Source of the DNA: Torymus aiolomorphi
Taxonomy: Eukaryota; Arthropoda; Insecta; Hymenoptera; Torymidae
NCBI GenBank assembly: GCA_036365515.1
Contig: CM070877.1
Location: forward strand, 186,001 to 250,000
Reading direction: 5' to 3'
Length of the DNA: 64,000 bases
Below, piece by piece: positions 12,801-25,500 of the stretch. Position 1 is the stretch's first letter, and every line of letters starts with the position of its first letter. The notes beneath the pieces are model-generated. The model was not told where the DNA came from. It saw nothing but the letters and a program-made list of their open reading frames with translations, and did not search any database. A program made the position numbers and the translations under genes.

Positions 12801-15800
12801 AAATCAGTCTAATATTGTTTCGCCACCGTATATTACGGAGCAAGCAAAAATTCTTTTCTAATATAAATTTAAAAATGTGTTCTTCACTACCATGCTATAA
12901 GCAATAATGTAACATTATACGTTAATGTAATCACTTGCTCTTGTTCAAAGCATCAATGTTGTCATTGCAATTTTTTAAAAATAATTTTTGTAAAAGTTTT
13001 ATCATATAGCTAAGCAAGAATTTTCATGAAAAATACTTTTGAGTAAACCTTGGGAAAACCTTATTGTTTCCTACGAAACTATCGACAGTTACAGACTTAC
13101 AGACAAATCTTTGAAAATCAGATAACGATCCTTTAATAACGTTCGTATATACGAAATATATATGTGTTTCGAGCGCGCGGCGCGTTAGTCACTCGCCTAC
13201 AACAATGTCATTAGCCCCGCATTCCCGTGTCAGGAGCCGTTGACGTCTACGTCGACGATGCACCTTTGTCAAAATAGCAGTTATTCCAGACAAATGACGC
13301 TTGCCTAATGCTGTACGATTTGCGATAAGTTATAATGGAGATGATGACAACAAAGGGATATTCGTTATTTATTGAGTTTTCCGAGTTTTGCTGTATGGAA
13401 AGTCGAGATATTTTTTTGTATCTATTTTGAATTTTAGTTTAGGCGAAATATGTTAACAAACGTGGTAGTAACAAATGTTAACGTGAGTTAGTAGGTAATA
13501 GACAATTTTTCTCGTGTACATCTTTGTTTTTAATGATGTCCATATCAGTTAAACTTTTCTTTGTCATGATTAGCATGTGTCTATTTGAATTCAAAATAGG
13601 CGACTATTTTATTTATGTTGTACTAAATATTATATTGTTTTCCGTGTGACTATTGACTTCTGTAGGGGCGAATTACAATCACAAATAAACAAGACCTATA
13701 AATTATATTCAACTGTATTTACTATACTTTATCTTCTTCACATTTTGTGCTATTTAAATTAAAATTTTACTTATTTTTTCTTAGCACTTTTCATTATACA
13801 CATTTTACTTATTAAAAGGCAGCAAATATATTGGTGTAAAACAAAATAGTAAAACATATATATAAAATACACTAAAATCTTAAATTTAGTGACAATACAT
13901 CAACCTCCCATCATGTTTCCTCGCCTAATACCCATGAATTTTGAAGCATATTAAATTTTACTACGCCCCTTATTTCTCCGACAATTCACGCCGACTTACC
14001 CTCATAATTCACCCCGCGAATTTCACGTCGCAGCCCCGAAAATTTCAATTCTCTTTTACAAGCGCGCTACCCCTATATACTTATATATAGCATCACGGGC
14101 ACAGATGCGAAATTCCTGACCGCTGGATTTTCGGTAAAGTGAAAGTTTTCAGGCGAGAGAGAGGGAGAGAGCAGAAAAGTTTCCGAGCTGCAGGCGATTA
14201 TGAGACAAAGCGCTGATATCGCGTTAGCGGCGCATTAGGAGGATGCGTCCGGGAAAAATCGTGTGTGCAAGCGCATGATTCATTTTAAATTACAGTAGCG
14301 AGTTTGCGTTAGGCCGGTTGACGAAGAGAATAGATAATTTTCGTGAATGATGTTTGGAAGGTTTGAAGTAACGATGGGAGTTTCTGAAAATTCGAAAATG
14401 AATGTTGTTGATGAGTATGTTGCCGAAATCGTTGATAGCAGTGTCGATATGTATGGTAATTGGTAGCGGTTAAAGTTTTCACGTAGGTAACGAGGAATTT
14501 TGATTATTGCAAGTTCTGTTGCTTAAATACTTTAAGGACATTTTTTTTAATCGATAATTATTTAAAATACACTAACTATAAATAGAGAAAAATTTTGTAT
14601 TAAAAAGTACTGAATCTGATTCTAAAGAACAAATTCATAATCTCATGAAAATTACCCCAGTTTATAGTAAAAATTGCCATAAATATAGAAAAAATTACTA
14701 TAAATGGTAGTTATTTTCATGATAATATGCATCTATTTCATTTTACAATCATCAAATATATAGTAATTTTTAATATAAAATTTGTCTCTACGAACAACCT
14801 AACTTTTTTCAATGTCTCGTACCAACATGTCAATGACATTCATAAAAAAACAATACGCTTTTCCCAAGAAAATTCTTCCATTCATCCAAAAATAATCACT
14901 ATATATAAGACACCTACATCAAATCGCTGATAATCAAAGTCCAGAAACAGGGTTAACACCCGCATGACGAGCCGCGCGTGCGGCGTGAAAATCGCTGATG
15001 GGCAGTGCGCGCGCGCGCAAAAAAGGAAAAAAGGAGCGCGCGGCCCGCGAATTCTGCATGCGAATATAAGTATTCGAGCCTCTTGATAAACGGACTTGTG
15101 CAATAATGGCTGTCGCAACTTACATTCTGTGAGCTCAACGTCATTCCGATGGATTTGCGAATATTAGTTTAAGTGTCACGACGTGGAAAGTGGTGGGATT
15201 TCGTGTGAGCTTCGAGAACTAAATCATTATTTGTTCTTCCATGTATTTCTATTCTAATTCTAGTCATGTTTTCCAATGTCTGCTGGAAATTGATATTCAT
15301 AACAATTTATTTTCCGATTCTACTGCATTTTACTTTAAGCAACCTCCACTCTTCCAATTATTATCATTCATGAAAGGTTAAAACGTACTTTGATTATAAC
15401 CCTACAGAACCTTCGCTTTTCTTACACCCTTCATCCAAACGAACGCTCTAAAAAAAGTCCAACGATACATCAATGAATCGACGACCGCCAATTCGAGGAC
15501 CCATCCGGCCGGTGCAACGCTCGCCTATATGCGCGGGGGTTCATTGGTCCACGCCGTCAGCGAAACCGCGCGCGAAAAGCCGTTTGGAAACACGAGTAGG
15601 TACTCGCCGTCGACGGGCGAGTGTCCGTTCGGTTCGACGTAAATGAGACAATACACGTTATAAGCGATATAGGAAAGGTCGCAGCGGTGAACACCTGCGC
15701 GATGATGTGTTTCTCGCTGCTTGGTTCGAGAGGATTGTTGTGGATGATGCGATTAATTCATTATGATTTTGGGTTGTGATGATTATAGAACGTGCAGAGG

Positions 15801-17060
15801 ACGGATTATTAAAGATATAGCGCTGTGGAGTGGAGAAATTTTATTGAAATTGATGACGATTATATCTGCTTCATATTTTATCTTATTTTTAAAGCTTTTC
15901 AGAAGAATATTTGTTCAAGTTTTCAAAACCCAAAGATTGGATGATTATTGCATGATACAATTTCATTCATGCGAAGTCTTACTGTCAAAGATTTTCTATT
16001 TAATTATTAATATTAAATATTAAATAAGAATCTTTTACCGCGTGACCTGCAAAGATTATACGGAATATTTACTTCTTTCAAGGAAGCCTTTTACTCTCTT
16101 ATTTCGAATACTCATTATTAACCTCTACGGGGCATTTTTTTGTCACCATAACGCATATTACTTTGAGCGGCAAGTATTAAAATTCATCTCTATACATGCG
16201 CAGTACTTTTGAAAGCTAGTACAACGCTGTCGTCAAATTTACAGAAGTTTCGGACCCAGATTTTACCTCGCAGAAAATAAGCAACCGCTAAGTTTCCCCA
16301 ACCGTCACCGGCGAAAATCTTCCATTAGAGACAATAATACATGTACAAGCAATCCTATAATCCCGTTTCGGAGAACCAAAACGACGGGGGAGAAGTACCA
16401 ACCGATTGACCGTCGATTCATCCCGCTCTCTATATAATGTTTCAGGTCGGTTTTAAGGGTTTCGGCCTGTCGCTGGAGAAAACCAAAGCCGAGGGCGTGT
16501 TCCAGTTCGAGGGCAAGGACTACGTGCTGAAGAACGGCTCGGTGGTCATCGCCGCCATCACCAGCTGCACCAACACGAGTAATCCTAGCGTCATGCTCGG
16601 CGCAGGTGTGTAAGGAGAAAGTTTGCGGGGGGTTGAGCGACGAGTTTGCCGTTTGTTGGGAGTTTCCGAGGAATGATAATGATGCTGAATTTGAGTTCGA
16701 TGGGGAGAAGCGTAAAAGTTGTATTGGGGATTTAATGCGTTTGCTAATTTAGCTTGATACTTGTGCAATGTTGAAATATTCTTTTTAATATTCAGTGCTT
16801 GTACGTATGATATATATAAGTATATAAAATGTTGAAGATCCGTGTTATAGTTAATTTCTTTTTTATATTTTATTTACTTATTTAACCAGCATTATTTATT
16901 AAAATTAATTAAAATTCGCCCTCCGAAAATATGTTTAATATTATATGATCTATATTTCAATTGAGTCAATCGAAACTAATGAGTTAGGTATTTTATACAC
17001 TGAGAGAAGAATATGTTTATATTTAACATGGTATTTTAACTATTAACATGGCATTGTGAC

Positions 17061-17150
<90 letters not shown>

Positions 17151-20100
17151 TTTAATAATTACGATGCCATGTTAAATATAAACATTTTGATAAGCTATAA
17201 TTTTTGCTACCATTATATATAGTAAATTAACGCTTCTACGGAAATCACCTATAAAAAATCCAATCGAATTTTCATTCAGTTCTTGAATGTTATAAATCGT
17301 AAAAAACATTTATAGCAATATTAAATTACCATACTCGAAAAAAAAAAAAACAACTGTTCATGATAAAGTCTGTTTCTATTACCAATTTTATGACGACCTT
17401 AAATACTTATGCTATTTGCATTATATATTTATCAATATTTTCTTATATCTCGTAACCCCCATTCAATTTAAACGATTTATTAATTTACCCTTTACCTCCT
17501 CAACACTATCAAAACTTACAAATAACCGATGAAACCAAAAACTTGAAACCACATCTCCATAAATCTTTCTCTCTCCTCATCTCTTCAGGTCTACTGGCGA
17601 AGAAAGCAGTGGCAGCTGGTCTGACTGTCGCCCCCTACATCAAGACGTCCCTTTCGCCGGGTTCGGGCGTCGTGAGTTACTACCTGAAGGAGAGCGGCGT
17701 GTGCCCGGCCCTCGTTCGCCTTGGCTTCGACATCGTCGGCTACGGCTGTATGACCTGTATCGGCAACAGCGGTCCTCTCCCCGATTCCATGGTCGAGGCT
17801 ATTGAGAAGGTGGGCTGAAATATGATTTGAGTTTCTAAGGAGATTTTTATAGAGGCTAGGTTTATAGGGGAATATTCGAGGGTTTATTGTTTTATGTGTC
17901 GGGGTTCGCTTAGTGGTAGTTTGGAAAGGTTTGGGATTCTTGGGACAGGAATTTTTTTTATTGACAGACTTTTAAACAAAAAGTTATAGGTGTCGGTCTT
18001 CTGAATCTTTATTGATTTTTAAGCATTTAGAAATTTTTTGTAAACAATCTTTATTTAAATTAAAAAATGAGTTCCATAGTTAATGATTGAGCTAAAAAAA
18101 AAAAAAATAAAAAAAAAAACGTTCGATAATTAGATATATATGATAAAAAAACTCCTATAATAAATACAAATAACTTGTTTATTTTAATATAGTAAAATAA
18201 AGAACAACTGAGTAAATAACAATTGACTAAAATTAATTGAAAAAAATTTATTTCATCTGTTTAATTAACAATTGATTAAATAAATCAATTGTAGAACGAG
18301 CTGGTCTGTTGCGGCGTGCTCTCTGGTAATCGAAACTTCGAGGGCAGAATCCACCCGAACACCAGGGCCAACTACTTGGCGTCCCCACTCCTCGTCATCG
18401 CCTACGCGATTGCAGGCACCGTAGACATCGACTTCGAAACCGAGCCTCTTGGTAATCATCAAAACTCATCAAATCCAACAATACAAATAAACAAGCATTC
18501 TCATGCGTAAAACGTCTTTGTTAAGGTCTCGCGATCGACGGCAAGGAGGTGTACCTGCGTGACATCTGGCCAACCCGTGCCGAGATCCAGGCGGTCGAGC
18601 AGAAGTACGTCATCCCAGCGATGTTCAAGGAGGTCTACAGCAGGATCGAGAAGGGCAGCAAGAACTGGGCGAACCTGATGGCGCCGGGCGGCAAGCTCTA
18701 TCCCTGGGACACGAGCTCGACGTATATCAAGCATCCGCCTTACTTCGATGGCCTTACCAAGGTAATTTGACATTGGTAGAGTGGTTTTTGTTCTTAGTTT
18801 GTTATAATTGATTTATTTTGTGTTTTTTTTTTGTTTGTTTGCAGGAATTACCTCCTATCAAGTCGATCAAGAACGCTCGCGTTCTGCTGAACCTTGGAGA
18901 CTCGGTGACGACGGATCACATCAGTCCTGCGGGTAGCATAGCACGCAACTCTTCGGCTGCTAGATACCTGTCCCAAAGAGGGTAAGTTGGACATTTTTTG
19001 AGAATTATAAAGTTACCGACTACCAGTGATCGGTAAGATCGTCGATGTGAAGATCGGTATTGCAATGTTTTTTACTTTATACGTTTCTAACAGCCATTTT
19101 TAAGTAGATAATTGCAAATTTTATTTGAAAGCTGTTTTTAATTAAAGATAAATTAAATAGAATGATTGTTGTAAGATTATTTAAAAGTATCTTTCTAAAA
19201 TCCTTATTTGTTTTATCACAAAGATTAGTGCTTATGGCTTTGTGGAGCAAGTATATTACAATAGTACATTTCGACACGGGTGCGGGAGGTGATTATTTAA
19301 CTCATATGACGTTTTTCGCACGAGCGAAGCGAGTGAGAAAAGTCATATGAGCTAAAAATCTTCTTACGCACCAGTTTTGAATCGCATTTTATACCACGAG
19401 AGTCGAATAGTCATATTAAAGTTATGATTTTGAGGTTAGAGTGGTATAAAAGTTTTCTTTTCAACCTACAAAGCATTGATTTAATAGACAAAATTGAATC
19501 GGATTACAGATTGAATCCCAAAGACTTTAATTCCTATGGTTCTCGACGAGGAAACGACGCAGTTATGGCTCGAGGAACTTTCGCAAACATTCGACTTCTC
19601 AACAAATTCATTGGCAAGGCTGGAGCTCGAACGATTTACATTCCTACAAATGAAGAGGTATTGTTTATTTAAATTTAATCGAATTTGTATCTACCTGCAT
19701 TTAACTGCATGTTATGAACCTTTTAAGTATCCCAATGAGTAAGAGTAAAAATATCACTGTTTATAAATTAAAACCTCGATAAATTAATTAATTACAGATG
19801 GACGTGTTCGACGCGGCAGAGAAGTACCAAACGGAGGACACGATGCTGATCGCCCTCGTCGGCAAGGAATACGGCTCAGGCTCGTCACGCGACTGGGCTG
19901 CCAAGGGTCCCTACCTCCTAGGCATCCGCGCCGTCATCGCCGAGTCGTACGAACGCATTCACCGCTCGAACCTCGTGGGCATGGGCATCGTGCCACTGCA
20001 ATACCTGCCAGGTCAGACGGCCGAGAGCCTCGGGCTCACCGGCTACGAGACCTTCGACATCGACATTCCAGCGAATATCCAGCCCGGCCAACACGTACGC

Positions 20101-20217
20101 GTCAAGACCGACAAGGGCCAGGACTTCGAGGTCATCGTCAGGTTCGATACGGAGGTCGACCTCACATATTACAAGAACGGTGGTATTCTTCATTACATGA
20201 TACGCAGCATGATTTGA
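6874..20217 (+). CDS. IRP1: Cytosolic aconitase / iron regulatory protein 1, 14 exons, complete (891 aa)
   Basis: Aconitase isomerises citrate and isocitrate in the cytosol. In animals, the form without its 4Fe-4S cluster is iron regulatory protein 1, which binds iron-responsive elements in mRNAs. Coding exons are 6874-6880, 7321-7413, 7539-7705, 8313-8458, 8557-8950, 9192-9363, 9442-9659, 16446-16605, 17589-17809, 18295-18451, 18526-18761, 18845-18981, 19510-19657 and 19798-20217. Every junction is GT-AG, phases agree, and the sum is 2676 nt (891 aa; the human protein is 889). Cluster ligands are Cys440 (SCTNTSN) and Cys506 and Cys509 ([10 protein letters not shown]), offset by three from human 437, 503 and 506. 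Active-site signatures [15 protein letters not shown] and [11 protein letters not shown] are present, and the C-terminal swivel domain is intact. Exon 1 carries only seven coding bases. Intron 7 is 6.8 kb while the other introns run from about 75 bp to 1 kb. RNA binding is inferred from the family. Confidence 0.97.
9965..10330 (-). other. Protein-like minus-strand frames inside IRP1 intron 7
   Basis: Two adjacent minus-strand frames read like protein. One, about 45 codons ending near 10186, follows a plausible acceptor (TTTTAG) near 10320 and contains [13 protein letters not shown]. The other, 9965-10162, contains [15 protein letters not shown] content is above the surrounding intron. The space between the two frames is too short for a normal intron and I recognise no family. 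It could be the end of a nested gene, a decayed gene or chance. Confidence 0.25.
11318..11416 (-). promoter_or_regulatory. Minus-strand TATA/Inr core-promoter candidate in IRP1 intron 7
   Basis: On the minus strand, TATAAA (11416-11411) is followed 33 nt later by TCAGTC (A at 11383), which matches the insect initiator consensus TCAKTY. An ATG at 11318 opens a 7-codon reading up to a GTGAGA donor at 11297. It lies in a GC-rich island (11220-11580). No convincing downstream exon was found, so this is a promoter candidate only. Confidence 0.4.
17013..17185. repeat. Palindromic element with a (TA)n core in IRP1 intron 8
   Basis: Inverted 22-bp arms (17013-17034 and 17164-17185, near-perfect complements) flank a pure (TA)n run of about 68 bp (17065-17132) and a T tract of about 20 nt. 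It looks like a small foldback element whose centre has expanded into a microsatellite. Confidence 0.65.
19262..19440. mobile_element. Partial TAGTAYATTA-family element in the last-but-one IRP1 intron
   Basis: It starts with TAGTACATTTCGACACGGGT and contains the family core GAGCGAAGCGAGTGAG and the segment beginning ACCACGAGAG that is shared with the copies at 30.7 and 31.9 kb. No matching right terminus is visible, so the copy is truncated. It sits between exons 12 and 13 without touching the splice sites. Confidence 0.6.
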
Positions 20218-21226
20218 GTGGACTCAAAATAAGCCGGGGTGTGTAATAAGGAGAGAAAGAGATCAGCCACTTTGGTTTTACCTTTTTTTAGATAATGCTT
20301 TTGTTGGACGTTTTTTAAGGTGAGGTGTACAGTGATTGGATAGTGATGTTCTGTGTTTCTCGAGTTCTTTTTTTTATTTCGGCGAGAAGTAATGATGGTT
20401 TTGCGTAAATGTTTTTGTGCACCTGTGCTGCTGTTCGATCCTCGTCAGTGCGTGAAAAAAATTATGTTAGAGTGTAGGACTTTTTTTTTATGGCCCCATG
20501 CCTTTTCGGATATAGAGATGTATATATGGCGCGCGATGGGTTAAACTCCATTTGCGCTGTCTGTTTATGTTCTGCACTCGATTATATTAATATTATTTTA
20601 AATTTTTGTATTGATTCGTAAAATAATACAAAACTGTTAAATTCATACGAAAAATGTGTTCTTTATTTCGTTACGATGGTTTTATTTTCTTTCGTAGTAG
20701 GCTACATTATTTTTAAGACAATAGCTGTACTTTATATCTAAACAAAAATATGGGTTTTAAAAGTAAATGTGCAATTTGTTCATTTCGTTAAACGATTTGT
20801 AAAAACTGCACAAAAACATTTACAATGAAGAATAGGTATAAGAACAAAAATTTCTATGAAAAATTATTGGTTAAACAGTAGCAACTTCTGTACATATAAT
20901 AATTGTTCTATAATTGTGTTTTGTAACTGTTGATTAAAAGTTTATAGAAGTAAAACAGATAATTAGTTAATCGGAAAATTAATTTTATTACCTGAAGTTG
21001 TTTTAATTGTTTTTATTGAAAATTTTATAAAAAAAAATTCTCTATTTCTAATAATTGTACAATATACGCTACTCAATACCGTTTAAAATAGTTACAAAAT
21101 ACATTTTATACAGATACATCTATATGATCGTATACATGAAACAATTCGTTTGAGAGCACATGAAACTAATGAAGCTTAATAAATTTGTTGAATAAATTAA
21201 AAATAAATATATTTATGCAGCATCAT

Positions 21227-21679
21227 ATATCGACGCTCCCTACGAAAACTAGCACGATTCAGATTGCCACGAAGACTAGTCCATTTGAGCGTTGACCGCG
21301 AAGACTAGCACGCCCCATTATTTGCGTTGAAGACTAGCCCGATCCGCTTGATTGCGGCGAAGACTAGCACATTCCACTGCCTCTTATGTAAATTAATACG
21401 GTGATGCGAAGTGCTAGTTTTCGCGGCAAGCTTGCGAATCGTGTTACTTTTCGTCGTAAACTCGCGAATCGTGCTACTTTTCGTCGCAATCTTACGAATT
21501 GTACTATTATTCGGCGCAAACTCGCGAAGGATGCTAGTTTTCGCGGCAACCTCGCGCATTGTACTAGTATTCGCGGCAAAGTCGTGAGTTATGCTAGTTT
21601 TCGTTGCAGTTTTCTGAAATGTGCTAGTCTTCGTAAGGAGGCCAAAAAAGGTGCTAGTTTTCGTAGGGAGCGTCGATAT
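21227..21679. mobile_element. 453-bp foldback with 29-bp perfect terminal repeats and 30-bp internal units
   Basis: The termini are perfect inverted repeats of 29 bp (ATATCGACGCTCCC...). The right part (21411-21680) is nine head-to-tail units of exactly 30 bp with consensus GTGCTAGTTTTCG followed by GCAANNTCGCGAAT. The left part is about five similar units of 27-30 bp in the opposite orientation. Because 30 is a multiple of three, frames stay open on both strands (142 and 71 codons minus, 101 codons plus) and would read decapeptide repeats. The longest frame starts in a TA microsatellite, so translation is doubtful. It lies in the convergent spacer between IRP1 and FBXW4. Flanking ATCAT-like bases may be a duplication. 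Confidence 0.7.
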
Positions 21680-22565
21680 GATCATAATGTGCAGAATTTT
21701 ATATAATATATATATATATATATATATGTACAATGTTGTTTTCCCTGAATGATTAAATCAAGAAAAAATATAACAAAACAATAAAATATTTTCTAAAATA
21801 TCGTATTAAAGCTTGATCGGTTGAGAGAACATGATTGAAAAAGTATCTCTTACTCCAAAATATAACAAATAAAATTATAATTTATGACTTAAGAAAAGTC
21901 TCTTCTGAAATTATTTTTTTTCTTCTCAATCAGCATTCCTATAGATTGTCAACATGTTAATAATTCATATTTTTATATTTTACTGAAAAAAGATATCTTG
22001 TACAAAGAAATTTAGGTGACCACGATTACTTTTCTTACATATGTATCGTAATATACTGTACACAATAAATTGTTAACAAAACTTTCGATTATACATTTCT
22101 CGCTTCTATATTTGTACACATTTCTTTATCACCCATGAGTTTTTGATTGATTATTTCTTACAAGCAACCATCAACTAAAGAAAAAAAATTAAAGTATTTA
22201 ATTTTTTTGCATTCTTTATTTGACAATTCACAATAGATACATACAAAAATAATATTGATTATTCCCAATTGCGTGTTGACAGAACCTGTGTGAGTTCAAA
22301 AACTACAATCCCACTGTGAATAACCATTGCTTATTAGAAATATCAAAAATACTCAAATAAAAATTCTCTGGAGAATACTTATTCTTCAATATGAATAAAT
22401 CTATACAGTATTCAAAAATTCAACAAGGCTAATAAGGCTTTCACTAAGTGAATAGTTGAATTTTAAATTTGTCATCAATAAAAACTATTACCTTAGTCAG
22501 TAACAGTAAATAACTTACTATAATATAGCATTATTAAAATTCATCATGAAATTTGATTCGTCTAA

Positions 22566-25500
22566 TTACGTGTTCCATCTTTCGAAACTTAAAAACTTTT
22601 CGTATTTCATAATTTCGCGGTAATTCTTCTTAATATTTGGTTCTCCCAAAAATTTGACTTCAATCACATTCTGATCAGTAGCTCCATATAAATGAGTGCT
22701 ATCAAATGAAACACTATAAACTGGGCTAGACATTCGTCGAAGGTTCATGAAATATAACTGAAAAGTAAATAATAATTAGTAAATTTAAACAATTATATCC
22801 TAACAGTAAAAAATTAATTCTGTAATAAATAAATAAATTAATTCACAATAGATGTCTACCTGAACATATTCCGGTTTACGTTGATCCCACAGTACAGCTT
22901 TACAATTGAACTGAGTTCCCGTGACCATAGTGTAATTATAGTCTGAGGATATACAATAAATTGTTGCATCTGTGGGATCTGACCAATAGCTGACGCAGTT
23001 TCCGGTTCTGACGCAAAAGTAAACTATTAATTTTATTAAAAAAACAAAACATCTAAAAATACACTTGTATTAAGATATTGACTTGTATTTACCTTAAATC
23101 CCATTTTCGGATACAAGTATCATAGCCACAAGTAAGTAAAGTGTTTGGATTTTCCCACACCATATCTAATATTCCAGCGCCTGTTCTCCAAGCATGGCTT
23201 ACATCAGTTTGAGAAAAACTGAAAAGATTATATTATAGATTAAATAAATAAGTCAATATAGGTTTTATAACTTATGATAACTAACGTGTAAATGAAAATT
23301 TTTTCAGAGAAAATGGGCTGTATAAATGCTTACTTTGTTATATCATATATATGAAGTGGGGGATTGCCTCCAGTAGTGCCTGCGGAGCCTATAGCGACTT
23401 TGGTACCAGTTGGATCAATTAAAAGGGACCAAATGCGGTCAATGACTCTAACACCGGCTAATGGTGAAGTTGATAGGAATTCATTTTCTCTAGGAGCAGT
23501 CCATGCTTTTACTGCACCATCAGCAGAACCAGAAATAACTATGCCGTTAGATTCGTCTACTGCTTCTACATCTCTGGAATGCGCTCTTGGAATACTGCAA
23601 TAAAAATGGTTCCCTTGATACATCATATCTTTTGACCAAAACTTGATGCTACCATCCCTGTAAAAAAAGTTATAAACATAGATTAAAATCTGTCATCATC
23701 ACTCATACTATTTCTTAATGACAAGTATTTACCTGTGACCACTGATAATGTAATTATCCTTGACAGAAAATTTACAAATATCGCTGCTTGTGTCTTCCTG
23801 GTAAAATTTATTGCCATGGTGGAATGGGTCACTCCTCACATAACCACACATCTGATTTCCACCACTCCACCACAAGACATCTCCTGTCAACTGCAGCCAT
23901 GGCATTAGCTTTGTTCTTTGGGAAAATAGGACATTCTTTTGATACCATCCATACTCCCAATTGTGTGTCACTTCCCATTTTGCACGGGCAGACAGAACTG
24001 GATTGCATCTGCAGAAAGTTATTGGAAATTAATGAGAATGAAATACAATTTTAAAGATATTGTAGTACAGGTACTTATAATAAAGATTATAATTAATTTT
24101 TAATTTAATCTCAAGTAGTAATTAATTACCAATAATGTAGATTATATTAATTATTCAACCTAATTCGAAAATTTTCACAAAAATTAAAAAATTATTTGAA
24201 CTTTGAATAAATCAGAACTGATTAAATTTTAAATAGAAACTGCTATTTGTATGTCAGAGTGCGCAAGAGCAGAAGAAAAAAAGGTAAACACGGCTTAGAT
24301 CGTAACAGATCTCCGGTGAAAGTATACCGAGTAAGTATCGGGTGCAATGACCTTTCGATTTTACTCGAAAATTCTGTTGGTTATATTTCGAATTTGAAGT
24401 TTATATTTGGAAGAAAGAAAATCTGTTATAAATTTTATGCAAACTAGCCATCTCTAAGCGCGCTTTGCGCGCCGTAATTTTAGCAAGCCTTCGCGCCACT
24501 TTTGTTTTTGTAACCTAGCAACCCATTACTCCCACCAACCAAATCACAAATAAATTGATATAACAAATCCATCATTTTTTAAGGTAGGAAAAGCAAATAA
24601 TGATTAAAAATAGAAAATGAAATTAATTTTTTAGACTAACAAAACAGCTGGTCAAGTAAGATTGCTGGTGCACATAGCCTGCGAATTTGAAATCGGAGCA
24701 CACCTTGCTCCAAAATGGTTTTTACTGTTAAAAATCAAACAAACCGATATTAAAATATTGCTATTGTTATTAAAATAAAATTGTACGAATCACCGACATC
24801 AATATTATTATTACTATATATTTAACAGGCATTAAAACGTACTTTTTTGAACTTCGGGGCGCAAAATTACACTTTTGATGCCTGTTTAGCGGGCGCGTTT
24901 GCGTCCTATGACATAAAATACAGTATTTACAATATAAAAACGTACTGTTTATGTTTAAGTAATATAGAATGTTAAAAATTATTTAGTATATAAAAAATTA
25001 TTCAATATAAAAAAAATTATTTAGTATAAACTATTTGATGCATAAAACTCATGAAATGATATTATAATAAATCTTAAAGTTTTTGAATACACGGTAGAAT
25101 TGAGCAACTGGTGAGAAAAAGGTTAATACGCATGTTTACAAACTGGACCGTTGACAATAACACGCACATACACACAAAGGCTGTACCTCTTTGACTTTTC
25201 GGTCATCGAAAACGTTATGATATAATAATAATTACAAAGAATTTTGTTTACCTGCTAATATTAATATATGTTTATTGATATACTTTTTAAAAATTTTGTT
25301 TATACAAAATTTTTATAATTTTTGCTCATATTATAATTTTTTATGAGTATTTTTTTCCGCCCCTCACCACCATCCTCTTAATCTACACATTCTTTGGTTG
25401 ATTCTTGTCGTTATAACATTTTTTTTCTATTAAAAATTCATTTCGATTTTAGCGTCCTCTGGTTCAAAAAATAGTATACGCAATAAGGGCGTAAAGTGGG

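Larger units (their letters stand above)
9660..16445. other. Large seventh intron of IRP1
   Basis: This 6.8-kb intron separates exon 7 from exon 8. Most of it is AT-rich and featureless. GC-richer, CpG-containing patches lie at about 9960-10660, 11220-11580, 12350-12530, 13170-13330, 14940-15080 and 15480-15720. They could be enhancers, an alternative promoter or a nested minus-strand transcription unit. The two most suggestive patches are listed separately. Confidence 0.6.

Noticed and set aside
21305..21733. 142-codon minus-strand open frame as a repeat protein gene
   Set aside because: It starts in a TA microsatellite, and the open frame follows from the 30-bp periodicity of a foldback element.
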